From Zygnema cylindricum (taxonomy: Eukaryota; Streptophyta; Zygnematophyceae; Zygnematales; Zygnemataceae): 62,000 nucleotides of DNA. The stretch is from assembly GCA_037447655.1 (NCBI GenBank), contig JBBHKE010002552.1, positions 32,501-94,500 of the forward strand. Reading direction: 5' to 3'. Shown here in pieces: positions 33,690 to 45,399 of the stretch (within the stretch, counting starts at the first letter, position 1; every line of letters begins with the position of its first letter). Under the pieces are notes generated by a model that saw only the letters and a program-made list of their open reading frames with translations, was not told the DNA's origin and ran no database searches. A program made the translations under genes and the position numbers.

Positions 33690-34560
33690 AATATCCGGTT
33701 CACATAAATTTCATTGGGTGCATCTGAGATTTACTATCATTTTAAGAGGTACGTTATTTTTTGCAATGACGTGTTTACAAAATGATGCAAAGATGAGCTT
33801 CATCGTGTGCACATTACATTACACCGAAATTCTAACTATCTTCGTTGTAAATCTGGATTTTCCATGAAATCAATGGCATCATCGACGTGGACAAATTGGA
33901 AAATAGCCTAAAAAGAACTAGCCTTTTATCCGTTGACGCGGGTGGGAATTCGATGTCCTATTTCATGTTACAGTTTATTGGACGAATCGGGTTGACGCGG
34001 ATGCGGATCGATTTCGCATCCGTACTTTATAGAATATTTAGCGAAAGTACTTTCACATACAATTTCACGAAATTACTTCGGATGTTTGTTTCGCGACAAT
34101 TTTGTTGTTTTGTTTCGCGTCTATAAATGTCCTACGTCTAGTTTAGTACGATATTACTTTCGTTTGGGTTGTCGTTTTACAATGTTTTCGGTCGTTACTA
34201 AAATTAAGGGTGTTCTTTTCTATCCGTAGACAAGTGGCAGCATTCCAAAGGTTTTTTGGCGGCGCACATTCACACGTGCCGTGCCATGGAGACCATGGTT
34301 GTGTAGGACACTCAATTTGAAGGAATCATGGACGAATAGAAGAGATTGTGATTTCATTTTTTTTGTTTAATGTGAGACTTTTTCCGAAATCTCCTCTTAA
34401 TGTGCATTCAATGTAATTCAATGTTGTGTAATTTGAATGTTTCCGCTGCTCCAACTGCTTGATACTGAGTGTAATATCGATCCTTTCAGTTCATTTGTTG
34501 CTTTTAATTTCTCAGAAATATCTTTTTGTTCCCATTTCCTTTTGAAAACTGGAGAAGTTT
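33690..34560 (+). repeat. Lectin 3' flank, paralogous to 60993-61930
   Basis: Long matching stretches with substitutions and small indels join this region to 60993-61930, for example GAAATCAATGGCATCATCGA, CGAATCGGGTTGACGCGGAT and TCACACGTGCCGTGCCATGG. With the exon matches it shows that a lectin-containing segment was duplicated. No gene is recognised within it. Confidence 0.85.
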
Positions 34561-34724
34561 TCCAAATTTTTTTGCAAAAAAGTATGGATGCATTCAAATT
34601 GTGCCAATTACACACGCAAAACTGAGTGATTATTTTTTGAAAACTTTTGAGAATGTAAAACAAACAAAAGCATGTTTAATAATACCTCCAATTTGTTCTC
34701 TCCTTAACCAACCACTACATTAAA

Positions 34725-35512
34725 TAATAAAACACTTCGGTTTCTTCAAAGCTATCATTCTCAAGCTAATCAAACAGTTACTTCCTCAAAACAATCACTA
34801 TTAAACTAATAAAATGAAGGACCTTAAGCAAAAGAGTTTTACAATAAATAATTCATAAAACATAAATCATTACACAGCGGAAGCTCATAAAAGACAAGAG
34901 GAATATTCAGCCAAAAAGATTTATAAGTGTTTTTGGCCGAAGCCTCTTTACATCATCTCTCTTCTCTCTTCTCTCTCTTCTCTAAATAATCTCTTCTCCA
35001 AGATTAATCATCTAAGATAGATTGATTAATTAATTCAATCGATACTCTGCACATGTACACTGTTGTCTATATATACTCGCTACTCTACACTAAGAGACAA
35101 CAAGATAAGACAAGCAGAACTTAGCGTAGCGACGAAGGTTGTCCCTAGCTGACTGTGCACTCTTCAATGAAAATTCCACGAAGGAAGGCGCACGCGCTTT
35201 CTTCCTTCGAAACAACAAACTCCAAACGTTGACTTAACACGTGTCGCTTCACAAGTACACCTGCACGCAAAATCAAACATCTGTACATGAAGACAAAAGT
35301 CACGCGAAACGAAATAGTATGTTTCGTTCGCGGACGCTTCAAAATAAGTACCACGAAACTTACATCGTACGTTTCGTATGATGACGTGGTACTTCACGTC
35401 AACAATTAAATGTTGGTATGACGCTTCGCGGAAATACCGCGAAACGACAATAATCCAACATAAAACAGTTCTTTATCGTGAAAGCAATCACTATTAAACA
35501 AAGATAAAAGTT
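34725..35512. repeat. ~43-bp minisatellite (three units) interrupted by a solo LTR
   Basis: Units of the form AAACAGTTNCTTCCTCAAAA plus CAATCACTATTAAAC occur near 34727 (diverged), 34769 and 35465. The solo LTR at 34815-35460 separates the second and third. Confidence 0.6.
34815..35460 (-). mobile_element. Solo LTR (646 bp)
   Basis: TGAAGGACCT...AATCCAACA is bounded by TAAAA at 34810-34814 and 35461-35465. On the minus strand it starts TGTTGGATTATTG and has a TATA box (GAGTATATATAGAC) near 35080. No internal region remains, consistent with LTR-LTR recombination. No full-length partner is in the window. Confidence 0.85.
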
Positions 35513-36463
35513 AATTTTCCCTCATATCAATCACAAAAAAAAAAAAACTGTTTTTTTCCACGTTTTTTGGGTTTCTCCAGATAAACAACTTACAAGTACA
35601 TAACGGAGATTAAACTGAAAATCGCACACGGAACCTGCAGAATGTACGGAACTTGCCAAACTTGCATCCGTTTTTTGTCTACATCCTAACTGACAAACGT
35701 CAAGATAAGGCTCATAATAACCGTCTTCTTTGGGTACACGATAAATCAATCCGAGGGCTTTGACAGAAAATGTTGTGAATCCTAAAAATGTCATTCAGAA
35801 GAAAAAAAAACAAAAAAAACAAAAAAACAACAAAAAAAGAAGTCGTATGACATGAATAACTACGAAAACAAAATTTTCAGAGAGATGTCATTTTTACTTC
35901 TTTCTAAAAAAGTGAATGGAGAGCGATGTCATTTTACCAAAGATCTAATTTTAGATGGAACAAATGATCGGAACATTATAAACTTGCAAAACCTTGACTA
36001 TTCGTTGCATGCAAAAAAAATAAACTTTTTAGACTTTTTTGTCACAAAACATGGCCTTCAGTAAACACAAACTTGTATATTTGTAATTTCTTATAAGTCT
36101 ATAGAAATTCGTGCAATTGTTGAACAAAAATAATATTATAATATTTTTCTATCGAATTAAGTAATTATTTAAAAAAAAATTGGACAAATCATTGAACAAA
36201 TATTGAACAAATAGTGAACAAGTTATTAAACAAATCATTATACAAAACAGGAATAGCTTTTGGCAAGAGCGAAAGAATCGATGTCAATATGTATTGTCAC
36301 GAGTTGACGGTAAAAAATATGAACTACCTTTGACTTTTTGAGCAGGGACTGACGTCACTCATGAAAGGCTAACATTTTACCCCGTCTCTTGCCTACCTCT
36401 GTCAAGTATGCCTTTTTTGCGATTAAGTAATTTACAATTTAACTACCTGAAGGCTTCATTGTT
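35513..36463. other. AT-rich gene-free stretch
   Basis: An A-rich run lies at 35802-35840, and short phrases like ATTGAACAAATAGTGAACAA repeat near 36190. There is no recognisable coding sequence. Confidence 0.5.
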
Positions 36464-36468
36464 TAAAC

Positions 36469-36911
36469 TGTTACGGGACATTTAGCGTAGGATATTTTTG
36501 TCTTGTCCGTACGTTTTCTTACGTCGGTCAAGTCTTGTTGACCGACTTATCCGGACGTCTCACTTTTGGTCCTGTCCGTACTTCCATACGTCGGTCCAGT
36601 CAATTGTACTTTTTCGTTACATACGTTGGTCTAGTCCTTTACGTAGAAGTCCTTTGACCGTCGGTCCAGTCTTTTGCCCGACGGTCCAGTCTTTTGTCTT
36701 ACATACATTTGTTAGAATCGAGACTAGGATTCCTTTGTTAGAGCGCACCGTAGAGCGCTTAGACTCCACAGTAATTAGCATTGTATATTTTGTATATAAG
36801 TGACTCTTCTCACTTAATGAAATCATCCCAAAATACAAATCAATTCCTCTCTCCAATGCATTGATCTTTCTCTTGTGTACAATTTCATGGCTTCCGCCAA
36901 TCCACCTCCAA
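36469..36911 (+). repeat. Element C 5' LTR
   Basis: This LTR has internal short repeats of TACGTCGGTC-type and GTCCAGTC phrases at 36500-36700. A TATA box TTTGTATATAAGTGAC lies near 36790. The gag ATG is at 36887, before the LTR end. Confidence 0.93.
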
Positions 36912-38497
36912 TAGGTTATAGGCCTAGCCATGCCACTTCTAATAGTATCCAAAAGTTTGATGGCCAAAACTTTTATGATTGGTCATTTTCAGCCATGCAT
37001 TTTTTCAAACACGAGAAGATTTGGGACCATTTTATAGGAATTTCAAAACCTCCTATCCTTTCCTCTACTAACACACCAGCAGAAAAAGCTACCAAAGAGT
37101 TGGCAATAGCTACATAGAAATAAAAGGATGAGGATGCGCACGCTCGTCTAGTGATGTCACTTACTACCGAGCGCACTCGTCTTATTCGCGGCGCCTCCTC
37201 TTCCGCCGAGGCTTGGAGTCGTCTTCAAGCAGCTTACATTCAAACCGGATGGGCCGCTCGCCGAATTAAAAAACGAGCGTTTTTTAACTCCATGAAAAAG
37301 CCGTCGGAATCTATGCAGGTTTGGATTAGCACAGTTGAATTGTCGGCCGGAAAATGCACCATGATAGGCGTGCATCTTTCCGACGACGACCTCTCTTCAA
37401 CCCTTTTAGGAGGACTCCCTGAAACCTTTTCCCCTTTCATTTCCTCGTTTGACAATCTAGACCAATCCATTCCCTTTCACTCACTTTGTAGCAAACTTTT
37501 GCATGAAGAGACAAAACTTCTCCCTTTTTCTGCTCCAAATCTCTCTAATGCAAATGCCTTTATTGCCGAAAATCAGAAGACTAACTCTGGGGGGGTGCAG
37601 CGTTTGTTTTGCGCCTACTGCAAAACAAAAGGACATTTCGTTGAAGACTGTCGAAAATTGGCGAGGCGGAAAGCAGGCGAGGCTTCCAATCCCCCTAAAC
37701 CTGGAGGGAATGCCAACGCTGCCCATGTCAACCCAACAGTTCTTCCCACCCCCCCACTCCCTCCACACATTTCTTTCCCTCCAAATTTTCCTTATCCTCA
37801 CCATTATTCCCCTTCTCCATCACTTCCACAATCTTCTAACGCCGCAGCGCACTATGCCTCTTCAAACCCCGTTAACCTCCCTTGGTCGACCGCTTTCTCC
37901 CCACATTTTCCCTCTAATTATCCCACTCCAGTAGCTTCCCCTTTTGTCCTCCCTCCCTCACCAAAATTTGGATATGGCAATGTTGCCCATCATATCCCAA
38001 ATTCTGTCACTCTCGATACTCAATTTCCACAAGGGTATGCTTTTCTATCTCAAACCCCTGCCGATTGGCTAATAGATAGTGGTGCAAGTCACCACCTTTC
38101 ACCACGATCTGATTGGTTCACTCACCTTTCTCCTTTATCATCTCCTATGCAGATTCGTTTAGGCGACAACCGCAATCTTTTGGCTACTCATTCTGGCAAC
38201 GTCAACGTCCCTAATGTGTCTTTTCACATTCGGAACGTACTCTTTGTTCTTGGTCTAGCTAGGAATTTATTTTCTGTGAAAGTCGCCACTTCTGACGGCT
38301 TAAAAGTTGAATTTAATAATGATAGAGTAACGTTTTATGATAGAAAAGACAACAATACTGTAGGTTTTGGAGTAGCAAGAGATTCTATGTACGTCCTACA
38401 ATCCTATAGTACGCCAAAGATATTTGCTTTAAGTGCTAGCGTCGAAAGTTTTCCACTTTGGCATTTAAGATATGGGCATTTAAATAGCGAAGTTTGA
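36887..38497 (+). pseudogene. Element C gag-protease
   Basis: One frame runs from the ATG in the LTR through the primer site (PIGYRPSH) to IQKFDGQNFYDW, the Copia gag start. TAG (37115) and TAA (37121) interrupt it after about 76 codons. It then stays open through UBN2-type sequence (STLLGGLPETF), the knuckle CAYCKTKGHFVEDC (near 37610), a Pro-rich linker, and an intact protease motif WLIDSGASHH (38075-38089). It ends with the integrase zinc-finger start (LWHLRYGHLN) at a TGA, where a frameshift begins. Confidence 0.92.
36914..36927 (+). promoter_or_regulatory. Element C primer-binding site, variant half-tRNA type
   Basis: GGTTATAGGCCTAG starts 2 bp after the LTR. It keeps the GGTTAT-GGCC skeleton of the initiator tRNA-Met half site found in A and B, with three mismatches. 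It is read in gag as GYRPS. Confidence 0.6.
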
Positions 38498-41457
38498 GTA
38501 CTTTGCCAAATCTTGTAACTGACTAAATTCATTCTCTAACAAATCGTTGGATTTTTGTCACGGTTGCGTGCAAGGAAAAATGCCGCGTCACTTATTTCCC
38601 ACTAGCACTACGGTCATTAGTGAACCACTTGCACTTGTACATACGGAAGTGTGTGGACCCATGCGCACGCGTAGCCACAGTGGATCCCTTTATTTTGTCA
38701 CTTTCATTGACCACGCCACTCGTTTTTCACACGAGTATCGAATCTGTTATAAATCTGACTCTTTTGCCCGATTTCACGAATTTAAGGCGTTGGCAAAAAA
38801 ATTTCACAACAAACGAATCAAGGTCTTGCGTAGTGACAACGGTGGCGAATTTTTGTCCAACCAATTTTCTGAATTTCTCATGCAACATGGAATCTCACGT
38901 CATTTAACGGCGCCTTGGACGCCACAACAAAACGGCATTGCAGAAATGTACAATCGAACATTACATGACATGTCACGCTCTATGCTGTACTTTGCGAATT
39001 TGCCTTATGAATTTTGGGCAGAGGCTGTCGTTTGCGCAAATTACTTACGCAATCTTTGTCCCACTAACGCTTTACCAAAATCTACTCCAATGGAAGCATG
39101 GTCCTCTGTCAAACCAGATATACGTCACCTTAAAATCTTTGGTTGTGAAGCGTGGTACAAAGACCTCCTCCAATCGGACGACAAATTGGGCGCTCGCGCA
39201 TTTCGTGGCATTTTCGTTGGGTACGCTCTAAATTCCAAAACGTACCGCATCTGGAGTCCTTCTCAGCATCGCGTCATCACCACCAGAGAAGTAGTTTTCA
39301 ACGAAACGCCACTCCTCCAAACCTTGTCTTGTATGCCCTTCCCTTCCCCTCTTCCCCCATTATCCGACTTTCCTTCCCTCACCCTCTATGACCCTCTTCC
39401 CCCAAACCTTCCCCTTCACTCTCTTCAGCCATCTGAATTCACCTACCTTACACCTTCCCACCCCTCTCCCCTTAATCCTCCCAGTTTTTTCCCCTCATCA
39501 TCTTCAAGTCTCCCTCCTCCTCCATCTTCTCCCACCCCCCTTGTTTTCCCGGCTGCTCCCATCACTCCTGCCAGCCACTCAGCTGCCCTTCTTCTTCATC
39601 CTGTCACAAATTCTGAAGATAATTCCTCCTCTCCCCCTCTTTTCCAAGATGATCCTCTTTTTGACAATCTTTCTCCCACAATTTTTTCCAACTCACCTCT
39701 TCTTAGGTCTATTGCTCCTCTTGAGCCTTCACTTCCTGATCCTGAGCCTTCCCCTCTTCCTGACCCCTCTCATTTACCTCGCTGAAACCCCGCACGCTCT
39801 AGAATTCCCCCCTCTCGTCTTATTACTTCCATAGGCCACACCTCTCTAGCTTACGCTTACTCGGCTGGGGCCTCTGCCTCTTTTATTTCAACCCCTCTCT
39901 CTCTCAAGGCTGCCCTAAAACGACCAGATGCCTCCCTTTAGAAAACTGCCGCTGATGCTGAATTTAGTGCCTTACTTTCCAACAAAACATGGAATCTTGT
40001 TCCCCTTCCCCCTGGAAGAAAGGCAATCGGTTCGAAATGGGTCTTCCGTGTAAAACAAAAAGCGGATAGATCCGTGGACAAATACAAAGCTCGCTTGGTG
40101 GCGAAGGGCTTTTCCAAAATGGAAGGTATAGATTTCACTGAAACCTTTGCTCTTGTTGCCCGGTTGACATCTATCCGCACTTTATTTGCTTTAGCTGCTG
40201 AACATGATTTCCATGTTCATCAGATGGATGTTAAGAATGCTTTCTTAAATGGGATCTTGTCGGAGGACATTTATATGCATCAACCTGAAGGATATATTTC
40301 CCCTGGATCTGAACATCTGGTTTGCCATCTCATTAAAACGATATATGGTTTAAAGCAATCCCGCCGTGTTTGGAACCATACCATAGATGCCATTATGCGG
40401 AAAGAAGGATTTACCCGAATTGATGCCGATTTTAGCATTTACTCTCGTGCCTCTGGCACCTCATTAATCATTGTTGCCATCTTTGTTGACGATCTCATTC
40501 TTGTTGGTCCTTCCCTCTCTGAAATCTCCACTGTCAAATCTCTCCTTCAGTCCCATTTTGACATGGTCGATTTAGGTGAGCTCACTTATTATTTGGGCAT
40601 ACAAGTTTCTCGTAATCGCACGACTCGCACCCTCTCTCTCTCTCTCTCAAGAGACCTTTATCTTTGATCTTTTGGAACGCTTTGGCTTGGCAGAGTGCTC
40701 CTCCTTTTCCACTCCTTTATATGCCAATGCCCCTCTCCTCCCTTCCAATGACTCTCTTCTCTCCCCCTCCCTCCATGCCACTTACCGCTCGATGGTCGGG
40801 GCCCTTATGTACGCCATGCAGGCCACCCGCCCTGACATTGCCACAGCTATCACTAAACTCAGTCAATTGCTTCAACGCCCTTCTCTTGATCATCTTGCCG
40901 CAGCCAAACGTGTCTTTCGTTATCTACAAGGCACTAAAACTCTTTGTCTCACATATTCTTCCTCTGGCTCCAGTGCTCTTACGGGTTTTGTTGATTCAGA
41001 TTGGGCACAAGATGAGCTTTCCCGCTGTTCCACCACTGGCTCGTGCTTCTTTTTGGGCAATGGTCTTATCTCTTGGTCATGCAAAAAGCAACCTACCACG
41101 GCATGCTTTAGCACTGAGGCGGAATATATGGCCGCGTGTCACGCCGCCAAGGAAGCTGTCTGGCTTCGGACTCTACTTTCCAATCTTGGGTTTCCCCCTT
41201 TAGCCCCTACTCCTATCTTTTCCGATTCCCAAGGAGCTCTTGCTTTGATCCGCAATCCTGTTCACCACAAGCGGACGAAGCACATCGACATTCAGTATCA
41301 TTACTCTCGGGAGCAGGTCGAAGATGGCACTCTCCAGTTTCTTTATGTCAAATCCGCCGACCAAGTGGCCGATTATCTCACCAAGGCTCTTCATCGCCCT
41401 CACTTTGAGCACCATCGCCTCTCCTTTGGCGTTCGTCTTCCTTCTCCTCCTGGCTAA
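37930..41457 (+). pseudogene. Element C pol (integrase, RT, RNase H)
   Basis: The integrase is open at 38547-39785. It has the zinc-finger CHGCVQGK, then HTEVCGPM where the first catalytic Asp has become Glu, RSDNGGEF (second Asp) and NGIAEMYNRT (Glu). A Pro/Ser-rich C-terminal region ends at a TGA (39783). The same frame continues with one TAG near 39940 into RT: KARLVAKGFSKMEG, QMDVKNAFLNG, and FVDD at 40482-40493. A CT-microsatellite slip at about 40631-40649 shifts the frame into RNase H (40576-41457; DSDWAQDE, STEAEYMA, TKHIDIQYHY), which ends at the natural stop. Protease-integrase overlap with gag is as in other Copia polyproteins. Confidence 0.92.
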
Positions 41458-41510
41458 ATTTCCTTTCATTTTCATCTCAATCTACTTCCTATTTTTCGCT
41501 TGAGGGGGGG

Positions 41511-41953
41511 TGTTACGGGACATTTAGCGTAGGATATTTTTGTCTTGTCCGTACGTTTTCTTACGTCGATCAAGTCTTGTTGACCGACTTATCCGGACGT
41601 CTCACTTTTGGTCCTGTCCGTACTTCCATACGTCGGTCCAGTCAATTGTACTTTTTCGTTACATACGTTGGTCTAGTCCTTTACGTAGAAGTCCTTTGAC
41701 CGTCGGTCCAGTCTTTTGGCCGACGGTCCAGTCTTTTGAATTACATACATTTGTTAGAATCTAGACTAGGATTCCTTTGTTACAGCGCACCGTAGAGCGC
41801 TTAGACTCCACAGTAATTAGCATTGTATATTTTGTATATAAGTGACTCTTCTCACTTAATGAAATCATCCCAAAATACAAATCAATTCCTCTCTCCAATG
41901 CATTGATCTTTCTCTTGTGTACAATTTCATGGCTTCTGCCAATCCACCTCCAA
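41511..41953 (+). repeat. Element C 3' LTR
   Basis: This is the same length as the 5' copy, with scattered substitutions only. It is followed by the TAAAC duplication. Confidence 0.93.
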
Positions 41954-41958
41954 TAAAC

Positions 41959-42830
41959 ACATGTGTTTAAACAGGGTGTGCTTTGAAGTTTACAGTGTTT
42001 AAGACAAATGTTATACAAAATACAAAGTACAAGTAGAATTGACATTTTGCAAATTTGATTCTTCCTTCCTAATCATATATTTGGTATAGGTCCTCCTTCG
42101 ATTTCAAATTTGTTTTACAATTTCGTCTTTGACTTGTCTTCACGTGATTGTTCTTGTGACATCTAATGTCGTTTCGCGTACAGAAAAGATTCGTTACAGG
42201 ATCTTGACAAAACCTTCATTCTTTGTTATTTGTGTACTTTTCCATATGACACTTTTATTCTAGTTTTACAACAAAATATATTGTTCTTTTCATTGTTGAC
42301 TATATTATCATGGTTTTCTATGTGTTTTCCTAAAAACATATATTAAAGTGAAAAATATATCACCTAATTCTTTGATATCACATTCTTTTCTACAGAATTT
42401 CAGGTGATATAAAGACCATAAGAGACCAAGAAATAAACAAAACAGGTTGAATTTTGACGAGTTGAGAGTTGAAAAGATTGTGAGGTTAAAATTGGTATAA
42501 ACGGCTAGACAATATGCTCAAACGTTTAAACAATTGTTTAAACGTTTCATAATTTCTGGTATACAATTCAAACCCAACACTGAGTTGGTCTCTTTCCAAA
42601 AGTTATTGAAAAAAATTGTACGTTTTTATACATACAGATGTCGACTTTTACGCCCAGCCAAAACTGCTCTTGCGAAAAACTATATTATAAGAAGAAGAAA
42701 AGCAAATAAAAGTTTCAAACATTTTCTTGTTTTTTATAAGACTGCACTTGCGAAAAGCTTTTCCCTAACAAAACTATCAAGCTGACTATTGCAGATTGTG
42801 TACAGTTAAACCAGGCAGGCATACATAGAA
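41959..42830. other. AT-rich gene-free stretch with a perfect palindrome
   Basis: No gene was seen. Positions 42520-42547 form a perfect 28-bp palindrome whose half is AAACGTTTAAACAA. Confidence 0.6.
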
Positions 42831-43460
42831 TTACGATTGGTCGTCGTCAAAAAAGTAGCCAAAGCTGCTCGAAATCAAAAATATTGTTATAAAAAAACAC
42901 GAACACAAACATATATTTACTATCCAAAATTTTGAAGGAAAAGAAAAAAAAAACTGCATAAAGAAACAAAAAAAATATACCATTGATGGGTATTTGTCGA
43001 GGAATGCCATTGCCTCCATCTCACCGACATCATCTTCTTTTCCACCAGATTCATTTCCAGGTACTCCAAGGAACTGAGAGAGATTTGATTCCCTAATTTC
43101 CCATCCACTTACAATCCAACCTACACCCAAACTTCGAGGGCCGAGGTAAAGGCTACGCCAAGAACGATCGTCAAAAAAATCGTGATTTTGAGTAAAGTTA
43201 CAAGTTGTATCCGACGGGCATAATTTCACACCATAAGCATAATGTAAATCAGGCATAAAAAAATTGTTGTTTTTTCTTCCCTGTATTCGAAAGCCGAATT
43301 GGGCCATTTTACGTCTTCGTAATTTGTGATATTTTTTTGGTTTTTGAGTTTTTCCAAAAGTAAGGGAAGACAGGCCGATAACATGGAATCGACATCGACG
43401 TCCGGTTCGTCCTAAAATAAAATAAAAAATACAAAAATAATAATAATAATAATAAAAAAA

Positions 43461-43464
43461 CAAG

Positions 43465-43499
<35 letters not shown>
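43461..43499. repeat. Poly-A run
   Basis: About 38 nearly uninterrupted A residues on the plus strand, preceded by a short (ATA)n tract. Confidence 0.97.
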
Positions 43500-43501
<2 letters not shown>

Positions 43502-43673
43502 ATTATAATAGTAATAAAAAATCTAGATTTTTAAAAGCAAAGCAAAAAAATATTGATAGAAGCAACTGTACTTCTCTAATAACATTATTAACAGATTTCA
43601 AATGCCTTAGAAAATGACAAATTTCCACTGTCAAACCCTTAAAAAATCCTAGAAAGCGAAGAGCGAAGGGGGA

Positions 43674-43980
43674 AGAGAGGGAGAAGAAAGGAGAGAGGAA
43701 GAGAGAAGAGAGAGGAATAGAGAGTGGAAAAAAGAGAGGGAAAGAGGGAGAGGGAGAGGAGAGGGAGGGGGAGAGGGAGAGGGAGAGGGGGAGGGAGAAG
43801 GGGGGGGAGAGGGAGAGGGGGAGGGAGAAGGGGTGGGAGAGGGAGAGGGGGAGGGAGAAGGGGTGGGAGAGGGAGAGGGAGAAGGGGTGGGAGAGGGAGA
43901 GGGAGAAGGGGAGGGAGAGGGGGAGGGAGAGTTAAAGGGAGAGGGAGAGGGAGAAAGAGAGAGAGAGGGAGAGAGAGGTA
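43674..43980. repeat. Polypurine minisatellite (GGGAGA-rich)
   Basis: About 300 bp of almost pure G/A. Between 43766 and 43915 a ~30-bp unit (GAGGGAGAGGGGGAGGGAGA plus AGGGGTGG) repeats several times, with shorter variants. The Ser-Pro repeat frame on the minus strand and the Arg-Gly frame on the plus strand are artefacts. Confidence 0.95.
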
Positions 43981-44508
43981 GGTACATTTTCACATTCTGA
44001 TTAAAAAAACCATTAGTTATAATATGCCAAAAATATGGAAACATTAAATTCAGTGACCCTGCATTGTACATAACATGTATGCCTTTCTTGTCATTGAATA
44101 TTAAATACAAATGTAATACCGGGTTACTACAATTTTGAAAATTTTATGAAAAAAAAGGCATTTAACCCTAGGAAGCCTTTAGAAAAAAAAAAAAACGTTA
44201 AATGTTTTTTCACATTGTGGAGATAAAAAAAATAAAACCTCAAACAATAAAACGTACCGTAGATGCTGCCATATCTTCCCCCGGCCAAGCTTGAGAAAAA
44301 GAAGAAGCATGAGAAAAAGAACAAAAGGTTGAAGCAACAAAAAGCGAAAAAAATAAAACAAAGTCAACTTTTCTAGCCATGGCTGCCAAAGGAAAGCGAC
44401 TTTTTCGTAGAAAGTAAGAGCACCTTTCTCGTGTGATAAAGTTAGGGTTTTTTTCTGTCGTTTTACTTCAAAACTTAGCCCTCAATGATAAAATCACTTA
44501 AAAAAAAA

Positions 44509-44606
44509 TAAAACCTCAAACAATAAAAAGTACCGTAGATGCCGCCATATCTTCCCCCGGCCAAGCTTGAGAAAAAGAAGAAGCATGAGAAAAAGACCCT
44601 TCTCAA
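44509..44606 (-). repeat. Duplicate of the signal-peptide exon segment
   Basis: About 90 bp here repeat 44228-44320, including the donor region and part of the signal peptide, about 285 bp apart. The second copy lacks the start codon. Confidence 0.8.
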
Positions 44607-44643
44607 AAAAAAAACAAGCAGTAGAAGATTGTCTATTTTGCCT

Positions 44644-45391
44644 CTAATTAAGCTGATTAAACTGATTCTGATTTTGGTTAAACTGATTCATATTTTGATT
44701 AAACTGATTTCTTTTGTCACAATCCGTGGCAAAACCTTTAACCTTTCTTTCTCCCTCAAGGAGTTTTGTAGTATATTCTTCTTCCAATATAACATTGTAT
44801 GCAAATTGAAATGACGAGGTAGACTTATCATGACTCTTTAGCTGAACAAATACACCTTTCATGCTACTAGCGAGACCTCTAATAAGTAGAGCTGCTTGTT
44901 GAAACTCAAGAAATGAACAACAAGAAATGACCCCCTGCAGAAGAGTGCTTATCAATAAGTGCATGAAAGTTGTCACAATATTCGACCATAGTTCCCCCTG
45001 GGTATTTGTACCCCCAAAAATTTCCAGCCACCATGAGCTCTTCCTGGACGTTCGCTTTCTCAAAAGCAGATTTCAGTGATGTCTGAATCTCCCTCGCCTA
45101 TTTCATTTTCAGTCGAGACATGACCTGATTTTATGAAATACCAAAAATTGGATTTTTCCTTGCCATTGAATTCTTTTTCACCCAACTCGAATCTGGTTCA
45201 TCAAGGGAGCCATCCAAGACCCCCAATAAGTCAACAATTTTAAACGAAGATTCAACCATTGGTACCCAGTACGCATACTTTCGGCCATTGAAGATAGGAT
45301 TTCTTGACAAAAGGCCTTTAATCTTTTGCTCTATAACCATCGTTGTAGGAGTAGAACCAGTAGTAGTAGTGGAAGTAGACATGAAAAACAA
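44644..45391 (-). pseudogene. Copia gag remnant
   Basis: The minus-strand frame at 45391-45131 has NPIFNGRKYAYWVPMVESSF, the start of Copia/UBN2 gag. After a break, 45063-44644 continues with gag features (STLLQGVIS, QQAALLIRGL) and a terminal Asn/Gln repeat. No pol follows, and neither LTR pair nor primer site could be defined. It is a relic of a further element. Confidence 0.75.
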
Positions 45392-45399
45392 CAGAAACT

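Larger units (their letters stand above)
36469..41953 (+). mobile_element. Element C: Copia LTR retrotransposon, full length, recently inactivated
   Basis: The 443-bp LTRs at 36469-36911 and 41511-41953 start TGTTACGGGACATTTAGCG. The target duplication TAAAC lies at 36464-36468 and 41954-41958. The LTRs differ at only about eight positions. Gag, protease, integrase, RT and RNase H follow in Copia order. Damage is light: about five nonsense codons and two frameshifts. The polypurine tract GAGGGGGGG (41502-41510) abuts the 3' LTR. The LTR right end is CCTCCAA instead of the usual CA, if the perfect 5-bp duplication is accepted. Confidence 0.95.
42981..44380 (-). pseudogene. Candidate secreted-protein gene or remnant, two exons
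   Basis: A minus-strand exon (44380-44258, 41 codons) begins with a classical signal peptide, core FVLFFSLFVASTF, ending SHA. It is followed by a GTACGT donor. A second candidate exon starts at 43411 after a TTTTATTTTAG acceptor. Its longest frame (to about 42981, then GTATAT) includes DDRSWRSLYLGPRSLGVGW and FLGVPGNES, but this is not the frame predicted by the exon 1 phase. Either an exon is missing or a frameshift occurred. The intron holds a poly-A run and the polypurine minisatellite. Family unknown. Confidence 0.35.

Noticed and set aside
43649-44110. Ser-Pro-rich 153-codon minus-strand frame
   Set aside because: It is produced by the polypurine minisatellite. The non-repeat ends show no domain or splice signals.
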